A stretch of DNA of 64,000 nucleotides from Cyanophora paradoxa. Taxonomy: Eukaryota > Glaucocystophyceae > Cyanophorales > Cyanophoraceae. The stretch covers positions 62,001 through 126,000 of the forward strand of contig QPMI01000491.1 in assembly GCA_004431415.1 (NCBI GenBank), read 5' to 3'. The notes below the pieces were generated by a model that was not told where the DNA came from, ran no database searches, and was given only the letters and a program-made list of their open reading frames with translations. The translations under genes and the position numbers were made by a program. This document shows, piece by piece, positions 13,001 through 26,343 of the stretch (positions are counted from its first letter, which is position 1; each line of letters begins with the position of its first letter).

Positions 13001-16000
13001 CGCTTCCCTTCCGCCTTGCAGGTATCATATAGGTGAGCAGATCTCTTTCAGTGAAGAAGCACATTGCGCGTGCGTGCCCCATCGAGAACGACGCTTCGGA
13101 ATTTCCTCTTTTCAGTTATCACGATCGATCCCGCGGGAGCCGTTCGCGGGTATATCAACGGAGTCGAGGGCACCGCAACTCAAGCGACAACCGGCCGTGA
13201 GATTCCGCCTATCCGGGCAGTCACCCGCACGAAGCACTGGATAGGTGCGGAAGCGTGCAGCCTCCGTGCTCTTTTTATATCTCTCGATATTCTATGTCTC
13301 ATTTGCATTTACTTCAATGTGCAACAGGCAAGTCGCTATGGGCGACGCCAGGTCTTTTGGACCCCTCTGCCATGAAGGGAGTGTACCTTGGCGGATTCAG
13401 GCTCTGGGGCAACGTACTCACCGCGGCCGACGCGAAATCCCTTGCAAACAAGGGGCAGGCCCCCGGAAGGCTGCACCTGTACTACAAGTTCGACGAAATC
13501 TTCACGAGCGGCGTGCGTGCTGTTTCTATCTTCTATACATATATTTACTCTGCTTTGAGTTTCTACTGCTCGCCCAGATCACCTTTGGAACCGTTGCGGA
13601 TTATTCGGGGAACAACCGGTGCGTCGCTTTGAAAACAATTCGATAACGTGATTATGAATTAACGACCGGCCACGCCCGATCAGCAATGCTTTAATGATCG
13701 GAGATTTGGAACTGGTCGTCGCGGAGACGGAGACCAACACCACAACGACTTCATTTACGCCTATGTCCACGCCGTCGGTGCGCATGCATCGCCCCGGCCC
13801 GCGGTGCACATAATGGCGTGTGCTGCATTGCTGAAGGCCCCCCCCCCCCCCCCCCCTCCCCTCTCGCGAATTCCGGGATCCTCTGCAGATCCAGAATCCC
13901 AATGCAGACGTGAAGCGCTATGAGGTTCATATCGACTGATCTCGGATACTATGGCTAGGCCTGATGGTTGACTATAAATTGATCTCGACGTCGATGCTGC
14001 AGGCCAAGATCACGCTCAACGTAGCCAATCCCTCGACATGGACGGGCTTCGTCTCTTTGAACGCAACCTGCTCTGCCACCTCCCTTGTACAAGCTCCACT
14101 TAAATCGTTTATCATCCAGTGGCACTTATTGACGTTCATTTTCGTGTGCAGCCTGCCGGCATCCAGCTGCCCCCGTCGACGCAAGTGTTCGGACCTCGTC
14201 CTTTCCTGCTCCCGCCGCGCAGGGTCCTGCAGATCTCGCTGGAAAAGTCGTTCCTGCCGCCCAACTCGCAGCTCAACTGCACACTCTTCGTCACCACTAT
14301 GGACGGGCCGGAGCCCAAGATCATTGCTCAAGCAGAGCTTCAGTTTCAGACCGGCCCCGTCCCCCCGGCGCCACCGCTCGCACCGCCACCTCCGGCGTTG
14401 ATGCACTTCACGACCAAGTCCCTCTTGGTGCAGGTGCGCGGGTAACTCGCCTTTAAACCTTTTCTCAACTCCTCAGCACCTTCCTTTACGCGCGCAGATT
14501 ATCATGCAGAAGGAGCTGGCGTGGCCGCCCCTAACGAAGTGCGACCTCTACGTCATGGCCAGAGATTCCGTCGGAGATTCAGTAGTCGGCCACGTCATTG
14601 CCACGGAACTGGATACGCGCTGGGGCCGCCTCGTGAGCGTAAAGGGCCTCGAAGCCTCTTCAAATTACACGTTCATGATCACCCGGCCCGCTTCCCTTCA
14701 GCCCCTAGCTCTGCCTTACCGTTCGCAGGTTTTTCTCGCGCTGCTGGAACAACCTCGAGACGGGCCCGGTGTCGCGAATGGTCACTTTCATGAGTGCGGC
14801 GCATATCAAGCCTTGCGTGGTTCAATCGCCCACAATCGCGCAGCGGATGGCCCCCCACAGGAGCCCTTCGCTCCGGTGCGCTTCGCAGTGTCGGTGGAAG
14901 TCAGCTCTCAGAAGGCCTCGGTGCACTGGAAGAGTTCTTCGCAATAAATTTACATTTACGTGAGACTGCAGATTGAAATCGGCATTCCTCGTCCAATCAT
15001 TCCCAAGCACATCGCGGCCGCAACTCCACCCAACACGTTCAACTGTTCAATCATCTTTGTCGAGTTCAACGGAAAACCCATCGAGGTGCATCCCGGCATT
15101 TTCTGCAGCTGTCCCGTTAACGTTGTTGCCTTTCAAATATTCGCCTGACCGTGATCTGATATCGATATAATTTGTTTGCATACAGGGCCGGGGACCCACA
15201 GTGCCGCTGGAGGCCTACGTCGGCGAAACGGTGCTGCGCCGGAAGATCGATTCCTTCACCGTCGGCTCGCAGGAACAGGTATGCATGTGCAGCCTTACGC
15301 TTCTCAGCGAGCGGGGAATAAGACGTCGGACACGCAGCAGATGGTTACCGTAGGGCGATACAAGATTGCGACATCGTGTTCCAACAGGTTCGGCCGGCGT
15401 GACGGCGGCTGGATCCCCATCGACATCTTCAGTGCGCGCTCCCGCTGTCGATTTGAAATTGCAGTTGCAAATGGGGCGAGCGAGCTGATTGCCAGCAGAC
15501 CTGGAGCCGCCGCCGTCGCCGGGCTTCGCCGTCATGCCGCGCACCTTCGGCGCCAGCGTTCTGATCGACCCGCTGTACATAGTCGCGCCGGGCCTCGAGT
15601 TCTGCGCGGGCTACATCGCCGACGCCGAGGTCTTCCGCGTCACCAAGGCCGACGACATGTGGTGCTACAAGCCCCTCCAGAGCGTTGACGTTGAGACCTG
15701 CGGCTCCAAGGCAGTGAAGAACGGCGGCATCCCCTCCGCGCTCGCAAACCTCCTTCCGGGAACCACGTACACCGTCGAGGTGCCCGGCCTGGGGCACACC
15801 AATCACACAGTTTTGACTCAATGACTTTGTGCTCTCCTAACCAGGTTGCCTGCTCGAATGCGAACGGGCGGGGCGAGAGCAAATCACAAACGTTTACAAC
15901 TAAAGGTCAGCTCTGCCCGACCACTGATTCGATATCAATCAAAGCGATTTGCGATCGAATGAAACTCACACACAACCTTGCAATTAGCTTTGCCCCCGCC

Positions 16001-19000
16001 CAAGAACCTTGTCGTTAGGAGGGCCGAGGTGCGATCGGGTTTGAAGACGGTTACTATTTCCGAGCTGATCATGACCTTGACATCTGCAGTCCCAATATGT
16101 CACTGTATACTTTGATATGCAGTACGGACCCGCAGGGGGTGACCAAGGTATAAAGCACTTCTCTCCCAGACTTTACGTGGAATCAGCGTGCTCATCAATA
16201 ATTATTTGATTCTTTGCAGTGACGAGGTGCCATATGCTCATTAACGGGACGGACGCCGGTGCGCGCGAACCGCGATTGGCGATTCCGATGCGAGTAATTT
16301 TAATTTCACATCCAAATCTTCTGCGCATTCAGGAGGACTTAATTTCACGGCGGAGATGGGCCAGCCGAGCAACCTGACCATGTCCAGCTCTATCAGCGTC
16401 CAGGAGCTGTCGGCAAAGCGGCCGTACTATGTCCAGGTGGCGTGCGGCCGCCGCGAGGGCCTCTCCAACTACACGGACCCAGTCGTCTTCGCGACCCGCG
16501 AGAGCGGTGCATGGGCTTCAATTTAAATTCGTTCCGCCCACGTTCGCTCATAATCCAACCCCATCCCGTATGCGTAGCCGTCCAGCTGAGTCCTCAGACC
16601 ACAAAGGATCTTATCTCCACTGCTGACGGTGCGCGTGTTTGATTTCGACCCGGTACACGTGCATGGAGGGACGCGGCGAAACTTTTCGCAGGAAAGCTGA
16701 TGGCTTCGACGCCGCTCGCCTTGGCGAAGGACACTTGCCTCTCGCAGTCGAAATCCGAATGCATCTACAAGCCGCCGACAGTGCAGCCAACAACCGGCGA
16801 TCGCGATGCTGCTGCAGTGCTCGCAGCTGAAAAGGAGGCAGTGAAGCTGAAAAAGGAAAAGTGCGGGGAGACCTGCGAGCCTGGGGCAGACGGCAAAGTC
16901 ACGTGCACGAAAGATTTCCCGGGTGCGCCTGCAGTTGACGGAAGCATCGCCGGCTACTTACCTCTCTTTCTGGCAGAATACTGGACGAAGCCCGAGTGCC
17001 CTCTTGCAACGACAACTTCCGTTACGTCTACCCAGAGTGCGCTCTTATTGTCGCGCATGTAAACGCAGCTTCTTCGCGTGTATATTTACTCCGCGTCGCC
17101 GGCGCCGGCAGTGCCGGGAACGATCGCTCCCACGCAGCGCCGTTCGATGCTGGCTGGCAGGGCGGGCGCAAGCGTCGGCAGCGGCGAGGCGCCGGCGGGT
17201 GCGGAGTGCCATGAGTACGAGGACACCCGTGGCGAGTCGGTGAAGGGGAACATAGTCCGCGCGTGCTACCGAAAGTCAGCCCGCGCGCCCGCACGCCGCT
17301 CGCTGCTCTAGATCTAAAGCGCGCTCGGTTGCAGCGGCAAGCTCGTCTCCTCGACCTACATCCTCGCATCGTGCGCAAGTTTCATCTCTCCCTCTGTTCG
17401 AATTTTAGTAAAGGACCGACCCGTGCGTTTACATGGACAGGGCCAACATTCAGACGGTAGTGGCCGCACGAAAGTTTACCCCCGCACCCTGTCCTCGGAG
17501 CTGACCGCGCGCCCACGCAGAACGAGAGAGGGGAGGTAACCGCCAGCATTCCGGACGACCTTCCCCCACCCGAGTACCTCGCTCCGAAGGGCGTACGCGC
17601 CCGCCACCTGCTTCAGACCCTCCCCGGCCCCGTCTTCGCCAACGGCGCCCTGCTCGGTGCGCGCTCTGCGTCAATGCTTTAGACACGCTCATGGATGGAG
17701 CGTTAATGTTGGCTTTCACAGGCATGACGACGACGGTGAGCTGGTTGTAGCTTCGAGCCATCGACCCTCTCCGGGGTTTTTTTACACCACTCGCAGGACT
17801 TGGCGAGCGGGGAGTCGACGACTGTCGAAGGAGTGCGTGCACGCGCAACGTGTTTTGGTACCCTCGAATTAATAATCGATTTCGCAGGCCATGCAGTTTA
17901 AGCCACGCCCCGTCGGTGTGTTTGCGAATCGATTCTGACACGACCGCGTGGCGGGGGACGTTCCATGATCGCGATAATGACATCCGAACAGGCCTCGCGG
18001 CGCCAAGCTTCCCTCGCGTCGTGGCCACGACCTTCCGCTCCGTCTCCGTTGCGTTCACTGTCCCCGTCAACGAGGCGTACGACGTCGTGTCCGGACAGTC
18101 CATCCCGATCTCGAAGGTGCGTGAACTCGCTGCGGCGCGATTCTAGAGCTGACTCTTCAATTCTGGCCTAGTGCTCTCTGCTCTCGCTCGGGGTGGACTC
18201 GACCGGCGCGGAATCGGCCGCGGAGGTCGCCAGCGGCGTGCCGACGCGAGCGAGCGAGATGTCAATGATGGTGGACCGCCTAGCCGCGAACACGGCCTAC
18301 CGCATGGTCGCCGTGTGCAGCAACTCGATCGGAAGCAGCCCGCGGAGCGCGGTTGTCGCTTTCACCACGCCAGGTTCGCCGCCGCGAACTCTAATAAATC
18401 TGACGCTGAAACTCACCCTCAACCGCAGCGATGGGCATCCAGCTGGACTTCGACTCAATCGGGAGCCTGAGCATGGACGGCAGCTTCGTCGCGAACGCGC
18501 CCATCAAGCTCTTCCCGCCCATGGCCGCCGCTGCCGACCGTCGGGCCTGCCTAGCGGGCACATTCTTCGCTGTCCCTCGCGTGAGTCGAACTCAGAGAAA
18601 TTAAGAGCCGGCGCCTTTGAATTTCGGGGGCTCAAATTTATCTGCAGGTCGAGATCGGGCGCTTCAGCCGAGGCTCCTTCACCGATGCCATCACTGTCGA
18701 CGCGTCGCTCAACCCGCCCATCCCAGAGAGGAGCACGGAACCCTCGACCTCCGTCTGTTTCGGTGAGCGAACGACATTATGATTCACGGAGCACGGAAGC
18801 CATTGTCGTTGATTATGGTTGTTCGGCACATGCGCAGTGATTCCAGCGAGTCCCTACGCGGCGTCCGCGCGCCCCGCGCGGCACCTGCTCGTCCTGTCGA
18901 CGGGCGCCGCCCACTCGCTCCGCGTGACGGACGTGCAGACGGGCTCCAGCGTCGTCGTGCAGAACGTGCGCTATATTCTCTGGCATGGGAATGCGATACT

Positions 19001-20059
19001 TTGCCCTGCTCTGATTAGACTTCTTCGAATGGACGTTGACAGGCCGTCATTTGGCGACCGGCCGGCGCGATCGACGCCAACCGCACGGGGCTCAACTGCT
19101 CGAGCTTCGGCGCGATTCGCAGCTGCTCCGGCAACAAGCTCCGCCGCCTCTCGGCTCACTTGAGCTCCAATTCCACTGCGGACTTTTTCATCGCGGGCAC
19201 GTTCGGCGTCGTCCCCACCAGCGTGAGCTCGCGTGGCCCTCCGAAAGTGTATCCGAGCTGAAGTTGAAGCCGCTGCTCAGGTGATGTTCGGCCAGTTCGA
19301 TCTTTCGACGGCTGCGGCCGTCTGCGCCCACCCCGCCGCAAACGTCCGCCTGTGCAACGGCGGCCTCTGCTTCGGTGCGCGAAACCGGCCCCAACCGCCC
19401 GCGGCCGCCCGAACTGACCGCCACGCTCGAGCAGACCTTCCGATGTCCCCTCCGTTGGACTGCGCCTTGGGCACGGGAAGAATGGCCGCGGGCCGCAGCC
19501 TTCTCCTCGCAAGCGAAAAGACGTACGACCTGCGCATCGATCAAGCCGACGGCGAGCAGACTCTCGTCACCAACGTGTGCCCGTTTATGCAGTTCATACA
19601 CCTAGATCCGATAAAATCTATCACAAAGTCTTTTATTTATCTATCTAGATCTGCCAGCGCTGTTCACGCGATCCCGACACTTGCGCAGTTTGTGCAGTGG
19701 CAAGTGGCGCCGACGACTCTGTCGGCGTGGTCCGGATCGCAGGCTGCAGCCCCTCAGCCCGGAGGCAGCAACACGTCCCACATCGGACTCGGCCTCGGCC
19801 TCGGGCTCGGCCTGGTTCGCGTCGCACGTCCTGTACTCGTCCGACACCTCTGATCGACCTCTGCCTTCTGCAGGGCGCAGTGCTGCTGCTCGTGGGCGGC
19901 ATCTGGGGGTACCACTACTATCGGCGCAGCAGCGCCCAGTGGAGCCGCAAGTCCCGTCCTAGGCCTGCAGCCGGCACCGGGGCCGACCCGCCGCCCCCAT
20001 CCACCCTCTCGAGATCGGGCCGGAACGAGCCGCAAAATCCGACAACGATTTACATGTAG
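7063..20059 (+). CDS. Giant type I membrane protein with LamG-like and fibronectin III-like repeats
   Basis: The ATG at 7,063 opens an exon ending in a signal-peptide core (VIISFALLVTIASFGNCNAQ). An intron (GTGCGT...CTGCAG) leads to SFWESFNKTSAS, then to an exon at about 7,388-7,495 (GARYLTVPSFTIAAPLSIEV). This is the start of the first laminin-G/concanavalin-like module. LamG-type strands then recur: a DGSVSAFVDGK / YIGKSNW hairpin (8,835-8,945), DGSVAGYLNGAY (10,254), DGTITPYLNNVKYAPIG (11,532) and AGAVRGYINGVEG (13,135). Each is followed by a W-x-x-xLS/T-A-D-V and Y-x-F-D-E/D-type module end. From about 14,100 to 19,600 fibronectin-III-like units appear (LPGTTYTVEV, VACSNANGRGES, PYYVQVACGRREG, AYRMVAVCSNSIGSSP), typical adhesion ectodomain material. 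The C-terminus has a Gly/Leu-rich membrane segment (GLGLGLGLGL spliced to GAVLLLVGGIWG at 19,873) and a short basic tail ending at the TAG 20,057-20,059. I infer a cell-surface adhesion or carbohydrate-binding protein. Domain classes are clear. Some exon joints, and whether this is one gene throughout, are not proven. Confidence 0.72.
8022..8062 (+). repeat. Poly-C tracts in an intron of the LamG gene
   Basis: Long homopolymeric C runs, broken only by occasional T or G, lie inside an intron of the plus-strand gene. They probably expand the polypyrimidine tract. Comparable runs occur at 13,840-13,858 in the same gene and in many other introns of the window, always C-rich on the coding strand where the gene is assignable. 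Confidence 0.7.
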
Positions 20060-20350
20060 TTAGCTCCGACGATTGACATTCACATGCATAAATGTGTAAG
20101 CGCCTCCCTGGCGCGTGCACGGGTACAAGACAGAGTCCTTGAACGGTGTCTGGTCCCGCGTGCACGTGTGTCGAGTTTCGAATATCAATTCGCGCGTTGA
20201 GCGCACAGATCCGGTTTGACACGCTAGGGTTCTGAGCTTCGTGGTCTGAATTAAAATGGGCCGCCACGGCCCGCGCCGAGTCCCGATCAGATGGGCGCGC
20301 CCGGCCGCTGGAGCCGCAGGCCCGCGCAGCGCCTGTATAGGGCGCTCCAG

Positions 20351-23300
20351 TCAGCCGCGCCAGGGACGCGGGGAAAAGGAGGAGGGGTACCGGGAGATCA
20401 TGAAGAAGTAGAGGAGGAACAGGGCCCCTGAAGCGCGGCGGTGAGGCGAGAGGAAGGGGGGGTGGGGAAGCGGTCGGGGCGTACCGAAGAAAAGGGCGTT
20501 GAGGAAGCAGAGGCGGGCGGCCGCCGAACGGCGGAGGGCACGCCCCACCCGCGCCCTGCGCGCGCAAGCTTCAGAATTCGAAGGGGGGGTGAGGGGGTGT
20601 GTGGAGAGGGGTTTCGAAGGGGTACGGGTACGCACGTGCGAACGTCGAAGCCGCGGGCGATGCCGCGCACACGGCGAGAAGCGGCCGAGTCGGGACCCCC
20701 GAAGACTCCCCACGGCACCAGCGTCGCCGTGGGCCGGTACCCGTCCAGCTCTGCCGATACCGTATGCGTCGATAGAGGGATGGGGGGGGATGAAGGGACG
20801 GGGGTACCGCGCTCGGAGTCGGAGTCGGACTCCTCGGGGTCCTCGGGGGAGGGTGCGAAGCCGACGTCACGGGGCCGCAGTTTCTTTTTTTAGAGAGGGG
20901 GGGGGTGAGCGGGAGCGGGGTACGCGAAAGGAAGGGGCGCACCCGGGCCTGGCGGTCGATGAGGGAGTGGAGGAGGGTACTCTCGGTGGGGCCCTCCTGC
21001 AGCCTTGAGGCGAGGTCCGAGGCCCGCGCCTGGGGGGGACGGATCAGGGGGAGGGGAGGTCCGGGGGGTACGCGGCGGACCGAGGAGCCGTCGAAGGGGG
21101 GTATGTCGAGGGCGCGGGAGGAGTTGGAGGAGGGGAGGGAGGGGGCGGCGCCGGGGATCGTCGGCTGCCCCGAGGCGTGCAGCCGCTGCAGCAGCTCCCG
21201 GCTGTCCGCCACGAGCCGCTGCGCCGAAAGTCAGGGGGGGGGAGTGGAGAGCGGCGCGGCGCCCCGCCCCCTGGGGGTACGGACGTCGATGCGGTCCTGC
21301 TTGGCCTGGAGCTGCCCCTCGAGCTCGGCGCGCTCGGCGGCCCAGCGGCGCGCCTCCTCTTCCTTCTCCGCCAGCCGCCGCTCGAGGTCCGCCGCCGCGG
21401 GGGCCCCCGGCAGGCTCGCCGCCTCGGGGCCCCCCGGCGGGCTCCAGCCCACGGGCGTCCCCACCGCCCACCCGTCCGCCCCCCGGCTCGGCGTCGCCGG
21501 CTCGGGCGAGAGCTGCGCGGCGGTCAGAGGGGCGGAGCGCGCGGGGGCGGGGGCGGGCCGCCTCTCACCGGCGCGGCGCGGGCGGCTGCGGGGGTCGCCG
21601 CGGGGCGGCGGCGGCCTCCGCGGCCTGCGCCGCCGCCGCCGCCCTCGCGGCGCGCTCCGCAGAGGCGACGGCGGCGGCCTTCTCCCGCTCCAGGCGCTCC
21701 ACCTCGTCCTGCCCCGCCCCGCCCTCGGTCAGGCGGGCGGGCGGCGGAGAGGAGGCGAAGCAGGGCCGGCCGGGCGCGCCTGGAGCTCCTTGGCGCGGGC
21801 GCGCAGGCGCTGGGCCTCGGCGGCGAGCCCCGCGGAGCGCTCGGCGGCGGCGCGCGCCGCCGCCTCGGCCGAGGCCTTCTCGTCCCGCGCCTGCTGGGCG
21901 GCGGCCTCGGCCCTGCGCGAGGACTCGCGCTGCTCCTTGAGGCGCCCCGCCAGCCGCTCGAGCTCCGCCGCGCGGCCGTCGAGCTCCGCCCGCAGCGCCT
22001 CGCGCGAGGCCCGCAGCGACTCGACCTCCTCCTGCCTCCCCTGCAGCTCCGTCGCCATCTGCGGACCCCTCAGCCCGATCCGAAGATAGACGCAAAAGAG
22101 GGGGCCTGGGCGCACGCGGAGGCGCTCGGCGGCGACCTCCTCGACGGCGCGGCGCTGGCCCTCGACGGTGAGCCGCAGCTGGCCCGCCTCGCTCCGCGCC
22201 CGCTCCAGCTCCGCCGCCTCGTCTCCCATCCTGCCCGCCGCTAAGCACGCGCGCGGGCGCGGGCGAGGGGGTGTGGGGGGCACCGGGCGCGCTCGGCGGC
22301 GGCGGCGCGGGCGGCCTCCTCGCGGGCGCGGGCCTCGGCCTCCCTGCGGGCGGCCTCGAGGGCCGCCTCGAGCCGCTCGCGCTCGGCCTCCAGGCGGGAG
22401 GCCTCCTGGCTCTTCGCCATCAGCTTCATCGCCAGCTCCGACACGTTCAGGGCTGCCGCACGCGAGTCGGACGGGCCGAGTCGGGCCTAGGCGGGGGGCG
22501 GGGGAGCGCGCACAGTTCTGGTGGAGGCGCCCCGTGAGCTCCTCGGCCTCGGCCGCCGCGCGCTCGGCCTGCGCTGCGAGGCGCCCCCGCTCCGCCTCCG
22601 CCGCGTCCCGCTCCGCCGCCAGCCGCAGCGCCGCCTCCGCGTGCGCCTTCAGCTCTCGCCGCGCCGCCTCCTCGCGCCCCTCCGCCGCCGCCTCCCGCCG
22701 CCGCGCCTCCTCCGCCGCCCGCGCCCGCGCCGCCTCGGCCGCCGCGAGCTCGTCGCCCAGGCGCGCCATTTGCGAGCGGAGCCGCCCGGACTCGGCCTCC
22801 GCCACCGCCAGCCGCGCCCGCAGCCCCGCCCCGCCCTCCTCCCCGCCCTCGCCCTCGCCGCCCTCGCCGCCGCTGCCGCCGCCGGCGCCGGCGGAGAGCG
22901 AAGCGACGAGCGCCCCGAGCTTGCCGCGCTCGGCGGCGAACTCCTCCTCGGCGGCGCGCGCCGAGGCGCGGGCCGCCGCGAGCGCCCCCTCCGCCTCCTC
23001 CACCGCCGCCATCGCCGCCACCGCCTGCCACCGCCGCCCCTTCAGAGGCGGGCTGCGGACGGCCGGAGGAGGGTACCGCACCCGCATCTCGGCGCGCTCG
23101 GCGCGCTCCTTCCACTCGCTGGGGAGGGTCTCGAACTCGGGGGCGCCGGCGCCGGCGGCGCCCGGCTCGCCCTTCAGCTGCGCCACGATCCGCTGGAGCG
23201 CCGCCACCTCCTGCCGCCCGCACGGAGTGAGCCGGGGCACGGGCGGCCCGGCTCGGTCCGGCCGCGCGGCACCTGGCGCATGGTGGCGTTCTCGCGGGCC

Positions 23301-26300
23301 ATGGCGTCGGCGCGGTCGCGGCCGCGGGCCCCCTCCGCCGCCGCCCCCTCCAGCGCCCTCGCCCGCTCGATCAGCGCCAGGTTCTCGTCCCTGCCACGGC
23401 CCGCCCCGTCAGAGGCGATCGACCTTGTACGCGGCACGAGAAGAAGGCACCGGATGCCGGCGACGAAGGCCTTCAGCTCGCCGACCTCGGCCTGCAGGTC
23501 CTCCTTCTCCTCCGCGAGCCGCCGGTTCGCCTCCTGCACCTTGGCCGCCCGCTCGCGCACGCGGAAGGCCTCCTGCTGCGTGCTCTTGATCTGCTCGGCC
23601 AGGCCGGCGTTGTCCTCCCGCAGGCGCTCCACCTCCCGCGCAGCCTCCCGCAGCTGCGCGCCCGCCCCAGGCGCTCAGGTGGGACCGTGGCCCGGGATAG
23701 AGGCATCGCACCCGCTTCTCGAGCTCCTCGGCGCCGGAGCCGGAGCCGGCCGGGGCGGCGGCCGCCGCCGCCGCCTCCTTGTCCTCCTGGAACTTGCGCA
23801 GGAGCGCCGCCATGCGCTCGTTCGCCTGCCGCTGCACCAGCGCCCCCTGCTCCGCCTCCGCGCGCGCCGCCTGCGCCAGCGCGCGTCAAAGGGAAGAGGG
23901 GCGGCGGAGCGGCGAAGGAGAGGGCGGGCGGGCCTCGAGGGCGTCGCGCTCGGACTGGAGAGAGGCGAGGAGGCCGTCCGCCGCCTCCTTCTCGAGCCGC
24001 AGCGTCCGCAGCGCCGCCTCCGCTTCCCGCAGCCGCGCCTCCGCCTCCGCCGCCGCGGCCGACGGGGCCGCCGCCTCCTCGGCGACGACGTCCCATCCGT
24101 CGCCGCCCTCGTCGCCCCAGCCGTCCGCCGCCGTCGGGGCCGCCCGCTCCCGCCGCTCGGGCGCCGCCGCCGCCGCCTCCTGCCTCTCGGGGGCCGCGAG
24201 GGCCGCCTCGAGCGCCGCCGCGAGCTCCCGGATGCGCTCCTCTGCGCGACGGGAGCCCCCGTCAGAGACGGAAGGCCGAGGCGGAGGCGGCGGAGGAGGG
24301 GGCGATCCGAGCGCACCGCCCTCGTCCCGCTGGCGCTGCAGCTCCTCGAGGCGCGCCTCCGCCCGGCGCCGCTCCTCCCGCGCCGCCGCCTCCGCCCGCC
24401 GCTCCGCCTCCGCCGCCCGCGCCTCCGCCGCCGCCGCCCGCGCCTCGGCCTCCTCCTTGCCCGCCGTCGACGCCGCCGCCTCCTCCGCCTCTGCCAAACG
24501 GCCCTCAAGCTCGAAGGCACGCGTCTCGGCCTCCGCCAGCCGCCGTCGCGCCTCATCCAGCTCCGCCGCGGCCGCAGCCTCGCCCGCGCCGGCCGAGGAC
24601 GCCGCCTGCGGGGCGCGGTGAATCGGCCGCAGTTCTGTGTGCGCAGGTCGGCCCCCGCACCTCTGCAGCTGCCTCGGCCGCCGCCAGAAGCTCCTTCAGC
24701 TCCGCCGCCCGCGCCTCCGCCGCCGCCGCCCGCGCCTCGGCCTCCTCCTTGCCCGGGGCCGACGCCGCCGCCTCCTCCGCCTCTGCCAAACGGCCCTCGA
24801 GCTCGAACGCACGCGCCTCCGCCTCGGCGGCCCGCGCCTCCACCTCCGCCAGCTGCCGCCGCGCTGCTTCCAGCTCCGCCCCGGCCACAGCCGTATCCCC
24901 GCCGGCCGAGGACGCCGCCTGCGGGGCGCGATGAATCGGCCGCGGTTCTGTGTGCGCAGGCCGGCCCCCGCACCTCTGTAGCCGCCTCGGCCGCCGCCAG
25001 ACGCTCCTTCAGCTCCGCGACACGCGCCTCCGCCGCCGCCGCCCGCGCCTCGGCCTCCTCCTTGCCCGGAGCCGCCGCTGCCGCCTCCTCCGCCTCTGCC
25101 AAGCGGCCCTCGAGCTCGAAGGCACGGGCCTCCGCCTCAGCGGCCCGCGCCTCCGCCTCCGCCAGCTGCCGCCGCGCTGCCTCCAGCTCCGCCCCGGCCG
25201 CCGCCGCGTCCCCGCCGGCCTGCGACGCAGCCTGCCGGGAGATCAGCCGCGGTACTGTGCGGGAAGGCAAATTCCAGCCAAGGCACCTCTGCAGCCGCCT
25301 CGGCCGCCGCGAGACGCTCCGCCAGCTCCGCCGCCCGCGCCTCCGCCGCCGCCGCCTTCGCTTCGGCGTCCGCGGCGCGCGCCGCGGCCTCCTCGCCGCC
25401 GACCGCCGCCTCCTTCGCCGCCTCCAGCGCCCGCTCCGCCGCCGCGGCGCGCTCCTCCGCAGCCGCGCCCCGCGCCTTTGCCTCCGCCAGGGCCGCCGAG
25501 GCCGCCGCCGCCGCCTCCTGCAGCTTCGCCTGCGCCGCCGCCGCGCCCGCCTCTGCGGCGGCCGTCGGCGCTTTTCCTTCGCAGGGGGCGCGGGCATGCG
25601 GCGGGCGCACCGGCTTCGCGCGCGGCCTCCCGCGCAGACTGCACCTCCGCCTGCAGCGCCGAAACGCGCTCCTCTGCGGCGGGAGCCTTCAGGGACGAAG
25701 AAGGTACCCATCAGAGCGGAGCCGCGCACCGAGCGCCCGGCGGGCCTCGTCGTCCTGGCCGGCCGCGGCTTGCTGCGCGGCGCGCTCCGCCGCCGCCGCC
25801 GCCTCTTCCCGCGAGCGCTCCGCTGCGGTGCGCGCTGAGGACGGGCGGGGGCGGCGCGAGGATGGGATGAACGGGGCGGGGCGCACCGGCGGCCTTCGCG
25901 GCTGCGGCCTCTTTCTCTGCAGCCTCCGCGCGCGCGCGCAGCGCAGCTGTTTCTGCGAGGCGATCGTTGGCGGCGAGCCCGGCGCGCCCCGGGCGGCCCC
26001 GCACCCTCGTTCCGCTCCGCAGCTGCCGCCTCTGCCGCCGTGACTCGCGACTCTGCGCGGCGCGGCGCCTGAGCGGGTGGCAAGGAGCGCACCGGCAGGC
26101 ACCGCGCCGCCGCCGCACCGAGGGCCGCCCGCAGCCCGCGGCCTCGCCGGCCGCCGCCTCCGCCGCCGCGGCGCGGGCCTCGGCCTGCGCCAGCCGCTCC
26201 GCCGTGTCCCGCTCGGCCGCCGCGCGCTCCTCCCGCTCCCGCGCCAGCGCCGCCTCCGCCTCTGCCGCCCGCGCCGCCGCCGCGCCCTCACCGTCGCCCT

Positions 26301-26310
26301 CGGCAGGCGA

Positions 26311-26343
<33 letters not shown>

